Assembly: GCA_017965725.1 (NCBI GenBank)
Contig: JAGCPK010000061.1
Location: forward strand, 1-44,604
Direction: 5' to 3'
Length of the DNA: 44,604 bases
Source of the DNA: Prevotella sp.
GTDB taxonomy: Bacteria > Bacteroidota > Bacteroidia > Bacteroidales > Bacteroidaceae
Within the stretch, counting starts at the first letter, position 1; each line of letters opens with the position of its first letter. Of the stretch, positions 26,601 through 40,343 are shown one piece after another. A model generated the notes under the pieces. It worked only from the letters and a program-made list of their open reading frames with translations. It was not told where the DNA came from and made no database searches. Both the position numbers and the translations under genes were made by a program.

Positions 26601-26691
26601 CTATCTGTGCAAAGGCACCAACCGATAGGAATAAGCCTAACAGAAGGCCGAGCATCCTAAGCGGGATTTGAATGTTTACCTGCTTCATCAT
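23611..26691 (-). CDS. SusC-like TonB-dependent outer-membrane transporter
   Basis: 1026 residues. Signal peptide (about 1-29, ending VGAFAQ), carboxypeptidase-regulatory-like domain (about 31-100), TonB-box-like NEVVVIGYG (106-114), plug domain (about 115-240, with ATAIYGSRGSNGVIIITTKKG split at 221-241) and a 22-strand barrel ending in aromatic NLNF. It imports oligosaccharides with SusD using TonB energy. There is no N-terminal STN domain, so it is not an anti-sigma-coupled receptor; this fits control by the divergent LacI-type regulator. It is the first gene of the operon, with a TAnnTTTG box at 26762-26769 and a leader of about 65 nt. Confidence 0.95.
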   Translation of the reverse strand: MMKQVNIQIPLRMLGLLLGLFLSVGAFAQIDVKGHVKDATGEDIIGATVRVVGTQVATVTDFNGNFVVKADQGADITISYVGFQTATVKAAPTVEVTLEDDAAMLNEVVVIGYGQVKKSDLTGSVTALKPDSKNKGLVVNPQDMLAGKVAGVNITSNDGAPGTGAQIRIRGGSSLNASNDPLIVIDGLAMDNEGVKGLSNPLSMINPQDIESFNVLKDASATAIYGSRGSNGVIIITTKKGRQNMKPTISYAGSATISMRQKSLKVMTGDEYRAFIKNMYGTESIPYKALGTANTNWQDEIYRTAFSHDHNLTVSGAFKNLPYRVSVGYTDQQGILKTSDFKRVTASLNLNPSFLDDHLTLNLNGKGMYAKTQYADGGAVGAAVYFDPTQDPYNYTSEYHKELLGADLQQTLKNLGGYFQWPVTANYDGDPTWPYTYNGVANMPNPLALLNGRDEYAKSRSFIGSADIDYKIHGFEDLRLHMTMGADISEGKQYTNNQPWYTGSIYYGSWGEEKILKRNLQFSAYAQYFKDFAEIHHVDIMAGYEWQHFWRDVKNDYIGYYPSTSPKWKDPTTDPTVNERPHTPYHFRTDSYLVSFFGRANYTLLDRYYLTATLRNDGSSRFRKHWALFPSFAFAWRINEEGFLKNAKVLSDLKLRLGWGKTGQQAGAVPDYSWIATYSKNTGTNSFYPITGDGSLYRPDNYTPNLKWETTTTTNIGLDWGILNQRLTGSIDWYYRKTTDLLNYAPTKALSAFRNQSWQNIGTLENKGIEASISWKAVQNNDWYWVIDYNITYNKNEITDLSGVSEDGSPVPNTGVKIGTDRYLEYQQVGHPINSFLVFQQAYDQNGKPIENVVVDRNGDGQITQADKYFYKSPAAPVTMGLSTRVEYKNWDLGMSFRASFGNYVYNNNEQGMANVSPTEVWKSSLLYMNNYSYEAIERNWQTYQITSQLSDYYVHNASFLKCDNITLGYSFSDLFKALSGRVYATANNVFTITKYKGLDPEVANGFDSNMYPRPFSVIVGVNLNF

Positions 26692-26761
26692 TACATTTAA
26701 TTAGAGTTAATTGTTATACGTTATATTCATTTTATTTGCTTGTTGGCATTCGTTCACGGTG

Positions 26762-26769
26762 CAAAATTA
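26762..26769 (-). promoter_or_regulatory. Predicted -7 promoter box for the susC operon
   Basis: The minus strand reads TAATTTTG, a perfect TAnnTTTG box 71-78 nt upstream of the SusC start. The LacI-type operator palindrome lies about 55-75 bp further upstream, a position compatible with activation or with looping rather than simple promoter occlusion. Confidence 0.65.
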
Positions 26770-26823
26770 TAAATCTTTCGGGTACGTTATACTTTTTTTT
26801 TATTAAAATCGTTATTAGAGTTG

Positions 26824-26837
26824 TGCAAACGTTTGCA
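26824..26837. promoter_or_regulatory. LacI-family operator palindrome
   Basis: TGCAAACGTTTGCA is a perfect 14-bp palindrome with the central CG typical of LacI/PurR/CcpA-family operators. It is the only such site noticed, in the 229-bp gap between the divergent susC operon and the LacI-family gene, about 55 bp upstream of that gene's predicted -7 box. The encoded regulator is the natural ligand. Confidence 0.85.
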
Positions 26838-26891
26838 TTGATATATATCAACTTAAGGGCTAAAAAGTGAATAGCGAATAATGAAATGTTG

Positions 26892-26899
26892 TAACTTTG
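26892..26899 (+). promoter_or_regulatory. Predicted -7 promoter box for the regulator/maltodextrin operon
   Basis: TAACTTTG matches TAnnTTTG. It overlaps the possible TTG start at 26897, which argues that translation begins downstream at the ATG at 26921, about 15 nt after the expected transcription start. Confidence 0.65.
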
Positions 26900-26920
26900 C
26901 AATCGAAAAGACTAAAAACG

Positions 26921-27946
26921 ATGGAAAAGAGCGGACCACTGACAATGAAAGATATCGCACGGGATTTAGGTATTTCCGTGGCGACAGTATCGCGTGCCCT
27001 GAAGGATTCGCCCCGTATCAGCGAGGAACGGCGCAAGATGATTCAGGCTTACGCCCGCGAACATAATTTCTATCCTAACGCGATAGGTGAGGCCTTACGC
27101 CATAGTCGTGTACTGCCTTCAAAGATTATCGGAGTCATCGTGCCGGAGTTTACCCATTATTATTTTATGTCGGTCCTGACAGGCATAGAAGAGGCGGCTT
27201 ATGCGCGCGGGTATAATATTATGGTGGCGCAGAGTGGAGAACAATATGAGCGAGAGGTTCGGATCTGTGAAACGTTTCATCGGTATAAGGTCTGTGGAGT
27301 TATCGTATCTCAAGCAAAGGACACACATAATTATAGCCACTATCAGAAATTGCTCGATGCTGGTGTACCAATGGTGTTCTATGATCGTATTTGTACCGGT
27401 ATTAACGCCAGTCGAGTGGTGGTCGATGATTATATGGGTGCCTATAATGCTGTGACACATCTGATAGAGACAGGTTGCCAACGTATTGCTTTCTATGGCA
27501 GTCCGATGCAGTTGCAGATTTCGAAGAACCGTTATAACGGTTATAAGGATGCTTTGCTGAAACACGGGATGGCGGTTGATGAACGTATTGTGCGGGTATG
27601 CGACAACCGGGCTGATGCCGAGGCAATAACACCAGAGATGCTTACCCTTGACCATCGTCCTGACGGTTTCTTTGCTGTCAATGACGATACGGCCATCGGT
27701 ATCCTTTATACCGCCAAGCACATGGGTCTTCGGGTGCCAGAGGATATCTCGATCTGTGGCTTCACCAATGGTCAGCGTGCTATTGCCTGTGATCCCATGC
27801 TCACCACGGTGGAACAGCGCGGAAAGCGTGTGGGTGAGGAAGCAGCGGAAATTCTTATCGACAAAGTGGAAGGAATCATCCCAATGGAAAAAGTAGAGAA
27901 GCGTGTCGTCCGCACCCGCCTCGTTATTCGCGGAACAACAAAGTAG
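26921..27946 (+). CDS. LacI-family transcriptional regulator of the starch locus
   Basis: 341 residues from the ATG at 26921. The N-terminal helix-turn-helix (about 8-28; MKDIARDLGISVATVSRAL) and hinge are followed by a periplasmic-binding-protein-like effector domain (about 66-335, starting IIGVIVPEFTHYYF). It is cytoplasmic and should bind the palindrome at 26824-26837. Position and co-directional maltodextrin genes suggest a maltose- or maltooligosaccharide-responsive regulator that also controls its own operon; the effector is not readable from sequence. It is the first gene of an operon that continues 15 nt later with the MFS transporter. An open frame from TTG at 26897 would add eight residues but overlaps the promoter box. 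Confidence 0.92.
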   Translation: MEKSGPLTMKDIARDLGISVATVSRALKDSPRISEERRKMIQAYAREHNFYPNAIGEALRHSRVLPSKIIGVIVPEFTHYYFMSVLTGIEEAAYARGYNIMVAQSGEQYEREVRICETFHRYKVCGVIVSQAKDTHNYSHYQKLLDAGVPMVFYDRICTGINASRVVVDDYMGAYNAVTHLIETGCQRIAFYGSPMQLQISKNRYNGYKDALLKHGMAVDERIVRVCDNRADAEAITPEMLTLDHRPDGFFAVNDDTAIGILYTAKHMGLRVPEDISICGFTNGQRAIACDPMLTTVEQRGKRVGEEAAEILIDKVEGIIPMEKVEKRVVRTRLVIRGTTK

Positions 27947-27961
27947 TTTATAGTAAAAGAT

Positions 27962-29263
27962 ATGAAACAGAAGCCTGATTTAAGTTTTTGGAATTTGTGG
28001 AATCTGAGTTTTGGATTCTTTGGCGTACAAATCGCCTATGCCCTACAGTCTGCCAACATCTCGCGTATCTTTGCCACGTTGGGCGCTGATCCGCACAACC
28101 TCAGTTATTTCTGGATACTTCCCCCACTGATGGGTATCTTGGTGCAACCGATTGTCGGCACACTGAGCGACAAGACATGGACCCGTTTCGGACGTCGTAT
28201 TCCTTATCTGTTTGTGGGAGCCGCCGTAGCAGTACTTGTCATGTGCCTGTTACCAAATTCGGGCTCCTTGGGACTGACTATCGGCACTGCGATGGTCTTC
28301 GGGCTCATCGCCCTGATGTTCCTCGACACGAGCATCAATATGGCCATGCAACCGTTTAAGATGCTGGTGGGCGATATGGTCAACGAGAAACAGAAGGCCA
28401 AAGCCTATAGCATTCAGTCATTTCTCTGCAATGCCGGTAGCGTGATGGGCTATGTATTCCCGTTTGTCTTTACGTTTATCGGCATCAGTAACGTGGCAGA
28501 GAAAGGTGTCGTACCTGACTCGGTCATCTGGTCATTCTATATAGGTGCGGCTATCCTCATCCTCTGTGTACTCTATACTACGTCGAAAGTGAAGGAGTGG
28601 AATCCGCAGGACTATGCGGAATATAATCCTGTATCAGAAGAAAAGGAAGACAGTGCCAACTGGATTACCCTGCTTAAAAATGCCCCTTCCACCTTCTGGA
28701 AGGTCGGTCTGGTGCAGTTCTTCAGTTGGGCAGCCATGCTTTATATGTGGAACTATACCACTGGTGCCATTGCAGAGGTGGTGTGGAACACTACCGATCC
28801 TGCCAGTGAAGCCTTCCAGGAAGCAGGCAACTGGGTGGGAATCCTCTTCGCAGTACAGGCAGTGGGGTCAGTGATATGGGCAGCCCTGCTCCCACAGTTC
28901 AAGAACACGAAACTGGCTTACTCCGTGAGTCTGGTGATTGGTGCTGTGGGTTTTATGCTCGTGCCCTATATTCACGATCAGTATCTGCAGTTTATTCCAT
29001 TCCTGATGATCGGCTGTGCTTGGACTGCCATGCTTGCCATGCCGTTCACGTTTGTCACTAATGCACTGCAGGGCTATGGTCACATGGGTGCCTATTTGGG
29101 CCTGTTCAACGGTACTATCTGCATCCCACAGATTGTGGCTGCCATCTGTGGTGGCGCTATCCTATCATTGGTAGGACACCATCAATCTACGATGATGATA
29201 GTTGCTGGTGTCAGTTTCATCATCGCCTCAGTATGTGTCTTTGTCATCAAGGTGAAAAAGTAA
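27962..29263 (+). CDS. MFS sugar transporter (SLC45/maltose-sucrose type)
   Basis: 433 residues with about 12 membrane helices. The N-terminal WNLSFGFFGVQIAYALQ and the loop GTLSDKTWTRFGRRIPY (the MFS D-x-x-GRR signature between helices 2 and 3) are typical of the sucrose/maltose transporter branch found in Bacteroidota maltodextrin loci. It probably imports maltose or short maltooligosaccharides across the inner membrane by proton symport. It lies 15 nt after the regulator and 9 nt before the SemiSWEET gene. Confidence 0.9.
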   Translation: MKQKPDLSFWNLWNLSFGFFGVQIAYALQSANISRIFATLGADPHNLSYFWILPPLMGILVQPIVGTLSDKTWTRFGRRIPYLFVGAAVAVLVMCLLPNSGSLGLTIGTAMVFGLIALMFLDTSINMAMQPFKMLVGDMVNEKQKAKAYSIQSFLCNAGSVMGYVFPFVFTFIGISNVAEKGVVPDSVIWSFYIGAAILILCVLYTTSKVKEWNPQDYAEYNPVSEEKEDSANWITLLKNAPSTFWKVGLVQFFSWAAMLYMWNYTTGAIAEVVWNTTDPASEAFQEAGNWVGILFAVQAVGSVIWAALLPQFKNTKLAYSVSLVIGAVGFMLVPYIHDQYLQFIPFLMIGCAWTAMLAMPFTFVTNALQGYGHMGAYLGLFNGTICIPQIVAAICGGAILSLVGHHQSTMMIVAGVSFIIASVCVFVIKVKK

Positions 29264-29272
29264 AAGAAGGAA

Positions 29273-29575
29273 ATGGAACAGAGCATGTTTTATGAGGTTT
29301 GCGGTTGGTTGGCCAGCATCACGATGATTATGGGCTATCTGCCCCAGGCCATTCACACCATTCGCACCCGTGAGACTGACAGTATCGCACTGCCAACCTT
29401 CCTGATGATGGGTATCGGTGGCGGCTGTTTCATGCTTCAGGGTATCCTGCATAAACCCGATATTCTTTGGGCACTGTTCCTGACAAATCTCGTCACAACG
29501 ACCTGTAGCCTGATTGTGTTTTGCATCAAAGTCTATAACGATTATATCAAGAAGAAAAAGTTGTATAAAATATAA
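29273..29575 (+). CDS. SemiSWEET sugar transporter (PQ-loop protein)
   Basis: 100 residues forming a three-helix bundle, the standard length for bacterial SemiSWEETs, which work as homodimers. The PQ motif is in GYLPQAIHTIRTRETDSI (about 21-38), and helix 3 (about 66-85) contains the conserved LTNLVTTTCSL segment. SemiSWEETs move mono- or disaccharides passively across the inner membrane. It lies 9 nt after the MFS gene and 5 nt before GH77, so it is clearly an operon member. A glucose or maltose role is inferred from neighbours. The charged tail KKKKLYKI faces the cytoplasm in the usual topology. Confidence 0.9.
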   Translation: MEQSMFYEVCGWLASITMIMGYLPQAIHTIRTRETDSIALPTFLMMGIGGGCFMLQGILHKPDILWALFLTNLVTTTCSLIVFCIKVYNDYIKKKKLYKI

Positions 29576-29580
29576 AGTCT

Positions 29581-34307
<4,727 letters not shown>

Positions 34308-34325
34308 TACTTTAAAAAAGAAACC

Positions 34326-35417
34326 ATGATGCATGTGAAACGATCTTTCTTTGTTTTTCTCCTGCTGACCGTTACAGTAGGGTTGGCTCATGCGGTTCCT
34401 ACTCTCGTTGATGAGCAGATAGATCTCAACGCACTCTATCAGCAGATTGATGATGCGATTATCCAGTCACCACAATACATTGCAGAACGAGAGAATAAGA
34501 TTGTTGCGTGTCGAAACCGCCTGCTGAAAGAAAAGAATGAAGAAAAGAAAGTAACAATTGCCGAGGAACTATTCCTTCTCTATCAGCCATATAGAAATGA
34601 CTCTGCACTTCATTATGCAGAGGTATGCATCAGCCTTGCCGATTCTCTCCATCGACCCGACCTTGCAGGGAGATTCCGTTCATTGTTGGCCTATCAGTGT
34701 TCTAATTCCGATTTGTACAATGAGTCACTTGAACAACTCCGTAATGTTGACAAATCCGCTCTCGATAAGAATGGATTGTGCGACTATTATAATGCATGGA
34801 TGCATGTCTGCGGTGAGTTAGGATCCTATACTCAGCGCCAAGAAGTGCGCGAGAGATATTTTGCCCTACAGAATCTCTACCGCGACTCCGTGCTGATGGT
34901 AGCCGATGAGGGCAGCGAACACTATCTCCATCTGAAGATGGACATTCTCAACGCCAGGCAGTTGTATCAGGATGCTCTTAAAGTCAGCGATGAATGGTTT
35001 GACATGGTTGCTACCAAGACGCACGAGAGTGCTTATGCCGCTTTCTACCGTTCAATGGTCTATGAAAAACTCGGAAATCACGATATGGTCTGCTACTGGT
35101 TAGGCAGGTCAGCCCTTGATGACATCAGATGTGCTGTGATGAATCAGGCTTCACTTCTTTTCCTGGCAGAGCATCTCGCAGATGATGGCGACATCAACCG
35201 TGCCCGTCGCTATGTCGAGTTTGCAAAGGACTGTAACTATTCCTTCTGCCCTCGTTTACATAACTATCAGGTGAATTCTGTGATTAAGGTCATCGAGAAA
35301 AGCAGTCAGGCAACCCAGGACCGGGCAAATCTGATTCTCATCATTGCCTCTGTCGCAATCGTTCTGCTCCTCATCGCTCTGGCCTACACCGTCTTCCGGC
35401 TGAGACGTCATAAATAA
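34326..35417 (+). CDS. TPR-rich periplasmic protein with C-terminal membrane helix; SusR/DUF6377-like sensor without cytoplasmic part
   Basis: 363 residues. Signal peptide (about 1-23), helical TPR-like region (about 30-325) and one membrane helix (about 335-356) ending RLRRHK and stop. The sequence style (IDDAIIQSPQYIAERENKI near the N-terminus; GDINRARRYVEFAKDCNY before the helix) matches my memory of DUF6377/SusR-like Bacteroidota sensors, which continue about 150-200 residues into the cytoplasm with a coiled coil and DNA-binding region. Here nothing follows: the stop is 20 nt before the pullulanase gene, so the output part is absent. It may be a relic, a partner of another regulator, or a starch-sensing or assembly protein. 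It lies 18 nt after susB, inside the operon. Confidence 0.7.
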   Translation: MMHVKRSFFVFLLLTVTVGLAHAVPTLVDEQIDLNALYQQIDDAIIQSPQYIAERENKIVACRNRLLKEKNEEKKVTIAEELFLLYQPYRNDSALHYAEVCISLADSLHRPDLAGRFRSLLAYQCSNSDLYNESLEQLRNVDKSALDKNGLCDYYNAWMHVCGELGSYTQRQEVRERYFALQNLYRDSVLMVADEGSEHYLHLKMDILNARQLYQDALKVSDEWFDMVATKTHESAYAAFYRSMVYEKLGNHDMVCYWLGRSALDDIRCAVMNQASLLFLAEHLADDGDINRARRYVEFAKDCNYSFCPRLHNYQVNSVIKVIEKSSQATQDRANLILIIASVAIVLLLIALAYTVFRLRRHK

Positions 35418-35437
35418 ACCGTTATTTTAATAATCCG

Positions 35438-37375
35438 ATGATGAGAAGACTTTTAATAATCATGCTGATGACAATAACCACAGCAGCCATTCATTCGCAA
35501 GACTTCAGTTTTAAAGAAGTGACATATGCTCCAGAGGCTACGACCTTCAGGCTCTTCGCACCCAACAATGCGAAGAAGGTTGTGGTACGTATCTACAATC
35601 AGGGAAAGGACGGTAAGGCGGTGAAGACCGTCAAGATGACAAGGACTGGCAATGAACAGTGGCAGGCCACGGTACAGGGTGACCTGATGGGCAAGTTCTA
35701 TACCTTCGACATGGGTAAAGGCGAGTGCCCTGGTGTCTTCGCCAAGGCGGTTGGTGTCAACGGTAAGCGTGGTGCCATCATCAACATGGCAAATACTAAC
35801 CCGCAAGGATGGGACAACGACTGCCGACCCGTCATGAAGTCACCTGTCGACCTCGTGGTTTATGAGATGCATCACCGCGACTTCTCCATCGCCCGTGAGG
35901 ATGCAAGATACAAAGGAAAGTTTCTCGCACTGACGGAGCCTTGGGCCATTGAACACCTAAAAACGTTGGGCGTGAACGCCATCCATATCCTGCCCTCCTA
36001 TGACTACGGCTCCGTGGATGAGACAAGACTTGACACCCCGCAGTACAACTGGGGCTATGACCCGGTGAACTATAATGTTCCCGAGGGTGGCTACTCAACG
36101 GATCCCTATCAGCCTGAGGTGCGTGTCCGCGAATTCAAGCAAATGGTACAAGCACTTCACAAGGCTGGCATCCGTGTGATTCTCGATGTGGTATATAACC
36201 ATACTTATGACATTGAACATTCCAACTTCCAGCGCACCTATCCTGACTACTATTATCGTAAGACGGCTGATGGTGCCTATTCCAATGGCTCAGGTTGTGG
36301 TAATGAGACTGCTTCGGATCAGCCGATGATGACACTATTCATGATTGAGAGCGTGAAACACTGGATTAACGAATATCACATTGACGGTTTCCGTTTCGAC
36401 CTGATGGGTTGTCACGACATTGAGACGATGAATCAGATTCGCAAGGCTGTCGATGAGATCGATCCCAGCATCTTCATCTATGGAGAGGGTTGGAGTGCGG
36501 GTGCTTGCGCCCTGCCCAACGAACAACTGGGTATGAAGGCGAACATTCCGCAGATGCCACGTATCGCAGCCTTCTCGGATGAGATACGTGATGCCCTGCG
36601 CGGTCCTTTCGACGATGACTCGAAGTGCGGTTGGCTGGGAACAGGCATCCGGATCTTCAAGTCGTCAGACATGACAGGTTTCAAGGAGAGCCTCAAATTT
36701 GGTATTGCTGGTGCCATCGCCCATCCGCAGATAGAGATGAAGCAGGTGAACTACTCCAAGGCACCTTGGGCTGTGGAGCCGACACAGATGATGTCGTATG
36801 TGAGTTGTCACGACGATATGTGTCTCGTAGATAGACTCAAGGCCAGTCTTCCTGGCATCAGCGAGGCAGAACTGATTCGTCTCGACCTGTTGGCACAGAC
36901 GGCTGTCTTCACCTCGCAGGGCGTACCTTTCATGTTGAGTGGTGAGGAACTGCTTCGTACTAAACTGGGTGTCCACAACAGTTTCGAATCGCCCGACAGC
37001 ATCAACCATCTGGACTGGGGTAACAAAACGAAGTATCCGCAGGTCTTTGAATACTACAAGAATCTGATAGCCCTACGCAAACATCACCCTGCCTTCCGCT
37101 TAGGCAATGCCGACCTTGTGCGGAAGCATCTGGAGTTCTTACAAACCCCAGAAAAGGCAGTTGCCTATCGTCTGAAGAACTACGCAGGGCGCGATGACTG
37201 GCGTAATATTATCGTCATCCTCAATGTAAGCAGGGCTGATACGGAGGTGACCATCCCGGAAGGCAACTACACCATCGTCTGCTGTGACGGGGTCATCAAT
37301 GAAAACGGCCTTGGCACCTTGAAGGGTTCCAAAGCCATTGTAGATGCACAATCTGCATTGATTCTGCACGACTAA
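35438..37375 (+). CDS. pulA: Type I pullulanase (GH13), exported
   Basis: 645 residues with a signal peptide (about 1-20, ending AIHSQ) and no lipobox, so periplasmic rather than surface-anchored. A CBM48-like N-terminal domain (about 25-115) precedes the GH13 barrel. The pullulanase signature YNWGYDP is at 203-209; catalytic residues are Asp321 (FRFDLMG), Glu350 (YGEGWS) and Asp459 (SCHDD). It cleaves alpha-1,6 branches of pullulan, amylopectin and limit dextrins. It is the last gene of the plus-strand operon, 20 nt after the TPR sensor-like gene, and is followed at once by a bidirectional terminator. A SusG-like neopullulanase/amylase would be expected in a complete Sus locus; this is not one. 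Confidence 0.93.
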   Translation: MMRRLLIIMLMTITTAAIHSQDFSFKEVTYAPEATTFRLFAPNNAKKVVVRIYNQGKDGKAVKTVKMTRTGNEQWQATVQGDLMGKFYTFDMGKGECPGVFAKAVGVNGKRGAIINMANTNPQGWDNDCRPVMKSPVDLVVYEMHHRDFSIAREDARYKGKFLALTEPWAIEHLKTLGVNAIHILPSYDYGSVDETRLDTPQYNWGYDPVNYNVPEGGYSTDPYQPEVRVREFKQMVQALHKAGIRVILDVVYNHTYDIEHSNFQRTYPDYYYRKTADGAYSNGSGCGNETASDQPMMTLFMIESVKHWINEYHIDGFRFDLMGCHDIETMNQIRKAVDEIDPSIFIYGEGWSAGACALPNEQLGMKANIPQMPRIAAFSDEIRDALRGPFDDDSKCGWLGTGIRIFKSSDMTGFKESLKFGIAGAIAHPQIEMKQVNYSKAPWAVEPTQMMSYVSCHDDMCLVDRLKASLPGISEAELIRLDLLAQTAVFTSQGVPFMLSGEELLRTKLGVHNSFESPDSINHLDWGNKTKYPQVFEYYKNLIALRKHHPAFRLGNADLVRKHLEFLQTPEKAVAYRLKNYAGRDDWRNIIVILNVSRADTEVTIPEGNYTIVCCDGVINENGLGTLKGSKAIVDAQSALILHD

Positions 37376-37376
37376 C

Positions 37377-37411
37377 GATAACCCCCAGCGAATGGCTGGG
37401 GATTATCATTT

Positions 37412-37413
<2 letters not shown>
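37377..37413. terminator. Bidirectional rho-independent terminator between convergent operons
   Basis: GATAA-n-CCCCAGC pairs with GCTGGGG-n-TTATC around a 5-nt loop. The plus side ends in a T run, and A residues on the other side provide a weaker minus-strand U tract. It fills the 36-nt gap between the pullulanase stop and the esterase stop, whose TAA begins inside the T run. Confidence 0.85.
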
Positions 37414-38662
<1,249 letters not shown>

Positions 38663-38671
38663 TTATTTATC

Positions 38672-40339
38672 TTATTTCTTGCTTCTATAGAATTTTTCAA
38701 GTGTGCGGTAGGCTTTCTCCTTTTCTGGAGAAACGACTTCTTTCGACTCTACGTCAATCTTCATGACGGGAGCGTTATCCAAGTTTTCCTTGGTGATGGC
38801 TGTCCACTGAGGAAGACCTTCGCCATTAGGATCACCCGTCTTGCAGAAATTGGCATAGTAGGAAAGGAACAGTTTTGAGATGGCATAGTCCTCTTCCTGC
38901 CAGTCGTAATACTCATTGGTGTCAAGCGTACCCATGGCGTACTCGATGTCGGCAGAATGAACGGCTCCGGGAGCAATGGCAGGCTGTTGGGCTTCGGCCT
39001 TCTTCTCTTCAGCGGTCTTCTCGCGCACACCACCGGCAAGGGCTGCCGTCTTATCACCCATCTTGGCTGATACCTGAGGACGTGGGTGCATGTAGTGGTA
39101 GCGATAGACAGGCTGACTAGAGGTCTTTGCGTGGTAGTCGCAGACCTTCCATGTGGGGAAGCCAGTGAAGAGATCGGAGGCGAGGTCGAGACCTTTCTGA
39201 CTCAACACGTCCTCATCAGTGGTGATGCCATAAGCATTGAATATCTCGTCAGTCATATCACCAAACCGTGCCTTCATAGCGTTCTTAAAGTTCTGGAGTG
39301 TGGGAGCCTGCCCCTGAAGCATCTGCATGGGATGCCCTTCCAACGAGTTCCAACCTGCGAGCAGCGGTACCTGCGCCTGCTGACCTTTCTCAAACACGGC
39401 ATCAGCACTCTCTGTCATGAAATAGCCGTCGAGCACGACATTGGCCATGCCTCTGGGAGGCAGGATCTTCTGGAGTGAGTCGGCGTTCATCGTCATCGCA
39501 TCAGCCAGGCTAGCAATGCCTGCCTCCTTGAGAAGGGCTGCACCAGCGGCATCAGCATCTGCCTGCGAAGATGGCTCATACGGCAACACCTCTGCACCAG
39601 ATGAGAGCATGGCTCCAGCAATGAGATTCTTGGAGAGGGGCGAGCACATGAGGAGAGAGACAGAGAAGGAACCTGCCGATTCTCCGACGATGTTGATGCG
39701 GTCAGGATCGCCGCCAAAGGCAGCAATATTCTCTTTCACCCACTTGATAGCAGCCACCTGGTCAAGGAAGCCATAGTTACCGCTACCCTTGTAGTCGGAA
39801 GCCTCTGTGAGTTCGGGGTGTGCGAAGAAACCAAAAACACCCTCGCGATAGTTGGCTGTCACACCAATCACTCCTTCCTTGGCAATGGAAGAACCATCGT
39901 AACGGGGCTCGCTGCCAGAACCGGCCATCAGTCCGCCACCATTGAAATAAATCAGTACGGGCAGGGCATCAGCCGTGGTAGAGGCAGTTGTCCAGATATT
40001 GAGGTAGAGACAGTCCTCGCTACGGCCCGAGCCACGGAAATTCATGTCACCGAAGACATTAGGTTGCATGGGGTCGTCGCCAAAAGCCTTGGCTTCGCGC
40101 ACACCTTCCCATGTCTGGAGAGGCTGTGGTGCCTTCCAACGAAGTTCGCCTACAGGAGCCTGTGCGAAGGGTACGCCCAAGAACTTCTTCACACCATCTT
40201 CTTCGAAGCCCTCAAGGATTCCATACTGGGTTTTTACCTGAAGAGTAACTTCCTCACCCTTCTTCTGATTGCAAGCACTAAGGAGTGTAAGACCGGCGAT
40301 GGCAAGCATCGCACATTTTCTGATATTCCTAACTGTCAT
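38672..40339 (-). CDS. Type-B carboxylesterase lipoprotein
   Basis: 555 residues. The lipobox LTLLSAC gives Cys23 as a lipidation site, so the enzyme is membrane-anchored. The carboxylesterase/para-nitrobenzyl-esterase fold is shown by FLGVPFAQAPVGELRW (53-68), SEDCLYLNIW (107-116), the oxyanion loop YFNGGGLMAG (131-140; N in place of the usual H of HGGG) and the nucleophile Ser221 in GESAGSFSV. It probably hydrolyses esters of plant polymers, given its place between GH3 (4-nt gap) and the CE1 esterase (18-nt gap), but this family is promiscuous. An Ala/Lys/Glu-rich linker (about 435-450) interrupts the C-terminal half. Confidence 0.88.
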   Translation of the reverse strand: MTVRNIRKCAMLAIAGLTLLSACNQKKGEEVTLQVKTQYGILEGFEEDGVKKFLGVPFAQAPVGELRWKAPQPLQTWEGVREAKAFGDDPMQPNVFGDMNFRGSGRSEDCLYLNIWTTASTTADALPVLIYFNGGGLMAGSGSEPRYDGSSIAKEGVIGVTANYREGVFGFFAHPELTEASDYKGSGNYGFLDQVAAIKWVKENIAAFGGDPDRINIVGESAGSFSVSLLMCSPLSKNLIAGAMLSSGAEVLPYEPSSQADADAAGAALLKEAGIASLADAMTMNADSLQKILPPRGMANVVLDGYFMTESADAVFEKGQQAQVPLLAGWNSLEGHPMQMLQGQAPTLQNFKNAMKARFGDMTDEIFNAYGITTDEDVLSQKGLDLASDLFTGFPTWKVCDYHAKTSSQPVYRYHYMHPRPQVSAKMGDKTAALAGGVREKTAEEKKAEAQQPAIAPGAVHSADIEYAMGTLDTNEYYDWQEEDYAISKLFLSYYANFCKTGDPNGEGLPQWTAITKENLDNAPVMKIDVESKEVVSPEKEKAYRTLEKFYRSKK

Positions 40340-40343
40340 TTTA

